Shown: piece after piece, positions 6,211 through 8,515 of the stretch
Layout of the letters: each line of letters starts with the position of its first letter
Numbering within the stretch: the first letter of the stretch is position 1
Source of the DNA: AC-32 sp049644305
GTDB taxonomy: Bacteria > Actinomycetota > Thermoleophilia > Gaiellales > Gaiellaceae
Assembly (NCBI GenBank): GCA_049644305.1
Contig: JBARRQ010000161.1
Span: 1 to 8,515 of the forward strand
Reading direction: 5' to 3'
Length of the DNA: 8,515 nucleotides
Notes under the pieces: model-generated
Seen by the model: only the letters and a program-made list of their open reading frames with translations
Databases searched by the model: none
Told to the model about the DNA's origin: nothing
Made by a program: the position numbers and the translations under genes

Positions 6211-7160
6211 TCCCTCGTGGGTTGGCGGCCCATCAGACTCGCAGCTAACTCATTCAGATCCTCGCCGTCAAGCACTTTGCAGACCCCCTCCGTGATCGGA
6301 AGCTCGATGCCCAGCCGGTGCGAAAGATCGCGCAGGACAGGCGCAGTCGTGAGGCCCTCGACGGTGCCGAGCGCAGCCGCTGCCTCTGCTGGAGTCGACC
6401 CGGTCGCGATCAACTCACCAGCATGGCGATTGCGGCCGTGGCGACTCCAACAGGTGACGATCAGGTCGCCCATCCCGGCGAGCCCGGCGAACGTCTCCGG
6501 CCGTGCGCCGCAGGCCTCTCCGAGCCGCGCCATCTCCGCAAGCCCTCTCGCAATTAGAGCCGCCTTCGCGTTGTCGCCGAGGCCGAGACCGTCCACGCCT
6601 CCGGCCGCGAGCGCGATCACGTTCTTCGCCGCCGCGCAGAGCTCGACGCCCGTCGGGTCGTCGTTCGCGTAAACGCGGAAGGCGAGCGAGTTGATCGCCT
6701 GCTGTAGCTCGAGCGTCAACGCCTGGTCCTCGCTCGCGATAACGGCGGCCGCAGGGAGGTTGTCGGCTACCTCTTCCGCGAAGGTGGGGCCGGAAAGAAC
6801 CGCGACTGCCCGCCTCTCGACGAGCTGCGAGAGGCGCAGGCCGGTCTCCGGATCCAGCCCCTTGGTCAGGCTGAGCACGGGTGCCTCGCCGGGAAGGCCG
6901 CGCACGACTTCGCCGAAAGCCTGGCTGGGAACGGCGATCGCTTGGAGATCGGCGCCCGCGAGCCGCAGATCGTCGAGCGTCGTTGCCGAGATCGTCGAGA
7001 GGTCGGCCTGCGGGAGGTAGCGAGGGTTCCGGCCCGTCTCCTCGATCGCCCGCGCCTGCTCCGGATCGCGGCAGGCGAGCGTCACCTCGTGCCCGCGCGC
7101 AGCGAGGAGGCAGGAGAACGCAGTCCCCCATGCGCCCGCTCCCGCAACTACGACTTTCAG
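6207..7160 (-). CDS. gpsA: NAD(P)-dependent glycerol-3-phosphate dehydrogenase, predicted CTG start
   Basis: GpsA reduces dihydroxyacetone phosphate to sn-glycerol-3-phosphate, the backbone precursor of phospholipids, in the cytoplasm. Started at CTG 7160 it has 317 residues, close to the family norm. Residues 2-15 (KVVVAGAGAWGTAF) are the Rossmann GxGxxG motif at its normal place. Further marks are LTKGL (98-102), SGPTFAEEV (123-131), catalytic Lys179 in AAAKNV, NAKAALIARGLAEM (197-210) and GRNRHAG (242-248). The first GTG in frame (7085) would delete residues 1-25 and the whole dinucleotide motif. I find no ATG, GTG or TTG in frame between 7160 and about 150 bases upstream. CTG coincides with the usual initiator of MKVxVxGAGxWGTA and overlaps the der stop as CTGA, with GAGG five bases upstream. 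The stop overlaps the next gene's ATG. Identity is certain; the start is inference. Confidence 0.95.
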   Translation of the reverse strand: MKVVVAGAGAWGTAFSCLLAARGHEVTLACRDPEQARAIEETGRNPRYLPQADLSTISATTLDDLRLAGADLQAIAVPSQAFGEVVRGLPGEAPVLSLTKGLDPETGLRLSQLVERRAVAVLSGPTFAEEVADNLPAAAVIASEDQALTLELQQAINSLAFRVYANDDPTGVELCAAAKNVIALAAGGVDGLGLGDNAKAALIARGLAEMARLGEACGARPETFAGLAGMGDLIVTCWSRHGRNRHAGELIATGSTPAEAAAALGTVEGLTTAPVLRDLSHRLGIELPITEGVCKVLDGEDLNELAASLMGRQPTRE

Positions 7161-8482
7161 CTGCGCCTCACGAAGTCGATCGCGACGGGAACGCCGGTGA
7201 GCTCGAACCGCTCGCGCAGCTGGTTCTCGACCCAGTAGCCGTAGTCCCGGGTAATCAGGCCGGGGTCGTTGACGAAGAACCGGAAGCGCGGCGGTCGTGC
7301 CGTGACCTGGGTTCCGTAGAGGAGGTTCAGGCGGCGGCCGTTGCGTGAAGGCGGCTCTCGCGCCTCGCGCAGCTCGGCTAGGAAGCGGTTCAGCTCGCCG
7401 GTGCCGATTCGCCGGGTGTGCTTCTCGAACTGCTCCTCGATCCTGTCGAGCAGGCGCCCGATTCCGCGCCCGGTCTTGGCCGAGACGGTGACGAGCGGCG
7501 GCCGCTGGCGGAGGCTCGCCTCGAGGCGGGGACGTACGTCATCGAGCTCGGTCTGCGAGATGTCCCACTTCGAGAGCACGACGATCGTCGAGCACTGGGC
7601 CTTGCGAGCAACGTCAGCCACGGCGAGATCCTGATCGACGAGCCCTTCGCTCGCATCCACGAGCACGAGCGCGACGTCGGCCCGCTCGGCCGCCACGAGC
7701 GCCCGGAGCTCGGAGTAGTACTCGATGCCCTGCCGCTGGCGTCGCTTGCGGCGTAGTCCCGCGGTATCGACGAGCACGAAGGTCCGGTCACCGCGCTGCA
7801 ACACGGTGTCGATCGCGTCACGGGTCGTGCCGGGCTGCTCGGAGACGATCACCCGCTCTTCGCCGAGGAGAGCGTTCAGCAGGCTCGACTTGCCGACGTT
7901 CGGACGGCCGAGGATTGCGACGCGGACGGCGTCCTTGCCGACCTCCAGCCGAGGGCTCCCGGCATCACTCAGGATCGTCACGATCGCGTCGAGCAGGTCG
8001 CCGCTGCCATGGCCGTGCAGCGCCGAGATCGGGATCGGGTCGGCGAGCCCGAGCCGGTGAAACTCCAGCGCGAGGGCGTCCTGCGCCGGGTCGTCGATCT
8101 TGTTCGCGAGCACGAGCACAGGCTTGCGCGACCGGCGGAGGATAGCCGCCAGCTCCTCGTCACCTGGCATGACTCCGGCCTGCGCGTCGGTGATGAAGAG
8201 AACGAGGTCGGCCTCCGCGATCGCGGTTCGCGCCTGCTCGACGACCGAACGCGTGAGCGGGGACCGGTCGGCGACGTCGACGCCGCCCGTGTCGATCAGC
8301 AGGAAGCGGCGTCCGTTCCATACGCAGACGAGCTCCTTGCGGTCCCGCGTCACGCCCGGCGACTCGTGGACGACTGCGGTGCGTGTCTCAGTGAGGCGGT
8401 TCACGAGGGTCGACTTGCCGACGTTCGGAAAGCCGACGATCGCGACCGTGCCAAGCATGGGGGACGCCATGGGGGAGGCCAT
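7157..8482 (-). CDS. der: Ribosome biogenesis GTPase Der (EngA), start uncertain
   Basis: Der is the tandem-G-domain GTPase needed for assembly of the 50S subunit. From ATG 8482 it has 441 residues. G domain 1: GFPNVGKS (17-24), PGVTRD (42-47), DTGG (64-67), NKID (127-130). G domain 2: GRPNVGKS (192-199), PGTTRD (217-222), DTAG (239-242), and SKWD (304-307) where NKWD is usual. The KH-like C-terminal domain (about 355-441) includes LLYGTQ, PPRFRFFVNDP and YWVENQLRERF. In-frame ATGs lie at 8482, 8470 and 8458; the last gives MLGTVAIVGFPNVGKS, the normal Der start, while the first two only add MASPMASP from a 12-bp repeat. None has a good SD, and the frame stays open to the window edge, so a further upstream start is possible. 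It leads the gpsA-lipoprotein-metK operon. Confidence 0.96.
   Translation of the reverse strand: MASPMASPMLGTVAIVGFPNVGKSTLVNRLTETRTAVVHESPGVTRDRKELVCVWNGRRFLLIDTGGVDVADRSPLTRSVVEQARTAIAEADLVLFITDAQAGVMPGDEELAAILRRSRKPVLVLANKIDDPAQDALALEFHRLGLADPIPISALHGHGSGDLLDAIVTILSDAGSPRLEVGKDAVRVAILGRPNVGKSSLLNALLGEERVIVSEQPGTTRDAIDTVLQRGDRTFVLVDTAGLRRKRRQRQGIEYYSELRALVAAERADVALVLVDASEGLVDQDLAVADVARKAQCSTIVVLSKWDISQTELDDVRPRLEASLRQRPPLVTVSAKTGRGIGRLLDRIEEQFEKHTRRIGTGELNRFLAELREAREPPSRNGRRLNLLYGTQVTARPPRFRFFVNDPGLITRDYGYWVENQLRERFELTGVPVAIDFVRRS
7166..7171 (-). promoter_or_regulatory. Ribosome binding site supporting the gpsA CTG start
   Basis: GTGAGG on the minus strand, with core GAGG at 7169-7166, lies five bases before the CTG at 7160. 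It is inside the last codons of der, as is normal for a coupled overlapping gene. The good spacing is the main sequence evidence, besides the protein alignment, that translation starts at this CTG. Confidence 0.55.
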
Positions 8483-8491
8483 GGGGGAACC
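8456..8491. repeat. Three 12-bp tandem repeats carrying successive der ATG codons
   Basis: On the plus strand the units are catgggggacgc (8456-8467), catgggggaggc (8468-8479) and catgggggaacc (8480-8491); nine of twelve bases are the same in all three. On the coding strand each has TCCCCCATG, so each gives an in-frame der start codon and the reading Ser-Pro-Met-Ala. This looks like a small slippage expansion of the start region. An inverted fourth copy lies at 8498-8506. Confidence 0.9.
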
Positions 8492-8505
8492 CAGGGTTCC
8501 CCCAT
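8481..8505. repeat. 25-bp perfect palindrome at the der 5' end
   Basis: The arms atgggggaaccc (8481-8492) and gggttcccccat (8494-8505) are exact reverse complements around one base at 8493. In RNA this would form an 11-bp, mostly G-C stem with a three-base loop. It includes most of the 8482 ATG codon. No T-run follows on either strand, so an ordinary intrinsic terminator is unlikely. It could be a translational hairpin, a protein-binding site or one copy of a dispersed palindromic repeat. Confidence 0.85.
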
Positions 8506-8515
8506 GAGCCCCCTC

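Noticed and set aside
5794..6672. Plus-strand frame of 292 codons opposite the lipoprotein gene and gpsA
   Set aside because: Ser/Arg/Ala-rich with no recognisable domain; antisense to two well-supported genes.
6207..7085. gpsA beginning at GTG 7085
   Set aside because: This start removes the first beta strand and the GxGxxG dinucleotide-binding loop, both present intact and in frame just upstream.
7150..7175. Programmed -1 frameshift making a Der-GpsA fusion
   Set aside because: The gpsA frame is open through the end of der, so a shift is possible in principle, but there is no classic slippery heptamer and both proteins have normal free ends. A coupled overlapping start is simpler.
8481..8505. 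Intrinsic terminator of a gene upstream of der
   Set aside because: The stem is strong but no T-run follows on either strand, and der begins within it.
8456..8506. CRISPR-like short repeats
   Set aside because: The repeats are 9-12 bp and directly abutting, with no unique spacers; they are a small tandem repeat in a coding start region.

Overview
The window is high-GC bacterial chromosome (roughly two thirds G+C by eye). Seven genes are tightly packed and almost all sequence is coding. GTG and CTG starts, several genes without a Shine-Dalgarno sequence, a DUF3352-type lipoprotein and a metK-priA neighbourhood suggest an actinobacterium. PriA keeps a complete helicase core, which the Mycobacterium/Streptomyces type lacks, so I lean towards a deep-branching class such as Thermoleophilia (Gaiellales/Solirubrobacterales). 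That placement is inference, not proof. I see no rRNA, tRNA, CRISPR array, insertion sequence or phage gene.

Layout from right to left, following minus-strand transcription. (1) At 8401-8515 the 5' end of der lies in a cluster of CATGGGGGA repeats and a 25-bp palindrome. (2) 8482-3492 is one compact operon: der (ribosome-assembly GTPase), gpsA (glycerol-3-phosphate dehydrogenase), a DUF3352-like lipoprotein and metK (S-adenosylmethionine synthetase). The der/gpsA and gpsA/lipoprotein junctions overlap by 4 bases, and the lipoprotein/metK gap is 13 bases. (3) A plus-strand DtxR/MntR-family metalloregulator at 2812-3495 converges on metK, and the two stop codons share one CTAG. (4) A 73-bp divergent intergenic region (2739-2811) carries an 18-bp palindrome whose core matches actinobacterial DtxR/IdeR-type metal boxes. 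(5) On its other side a ZIP-family metal transporter (2738-1908) runs left and is followed after 22 bases by priA, which leaves the window just before its C-terminus.

Functionally the window joins housekeeping genes (ribosome assembly, phospholipid precursor, SAM supply, replication restart) to a small metal-homeostasis module. The regulator probably senses a divalent metal, most likely Mn, and controls the ZIP importer through the operator that covers the importer's promoter and start. This module sits between metK and priA, which are commonly adjacent in actinobacteria, and looks like an insertion.

The points most worth a second look are: gpsA appears to start at a CTG codon inside CTGA, since no ATG, GTG or TTG start can include its NAD-binding motif; the der start region has three start-bearing 12-bp repeats facing one complementary arm; the regulator's metal site is non-standard; and the DUF3352-like lipoprotein is an internal duplication. 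I found no clear new defence or mobile system.
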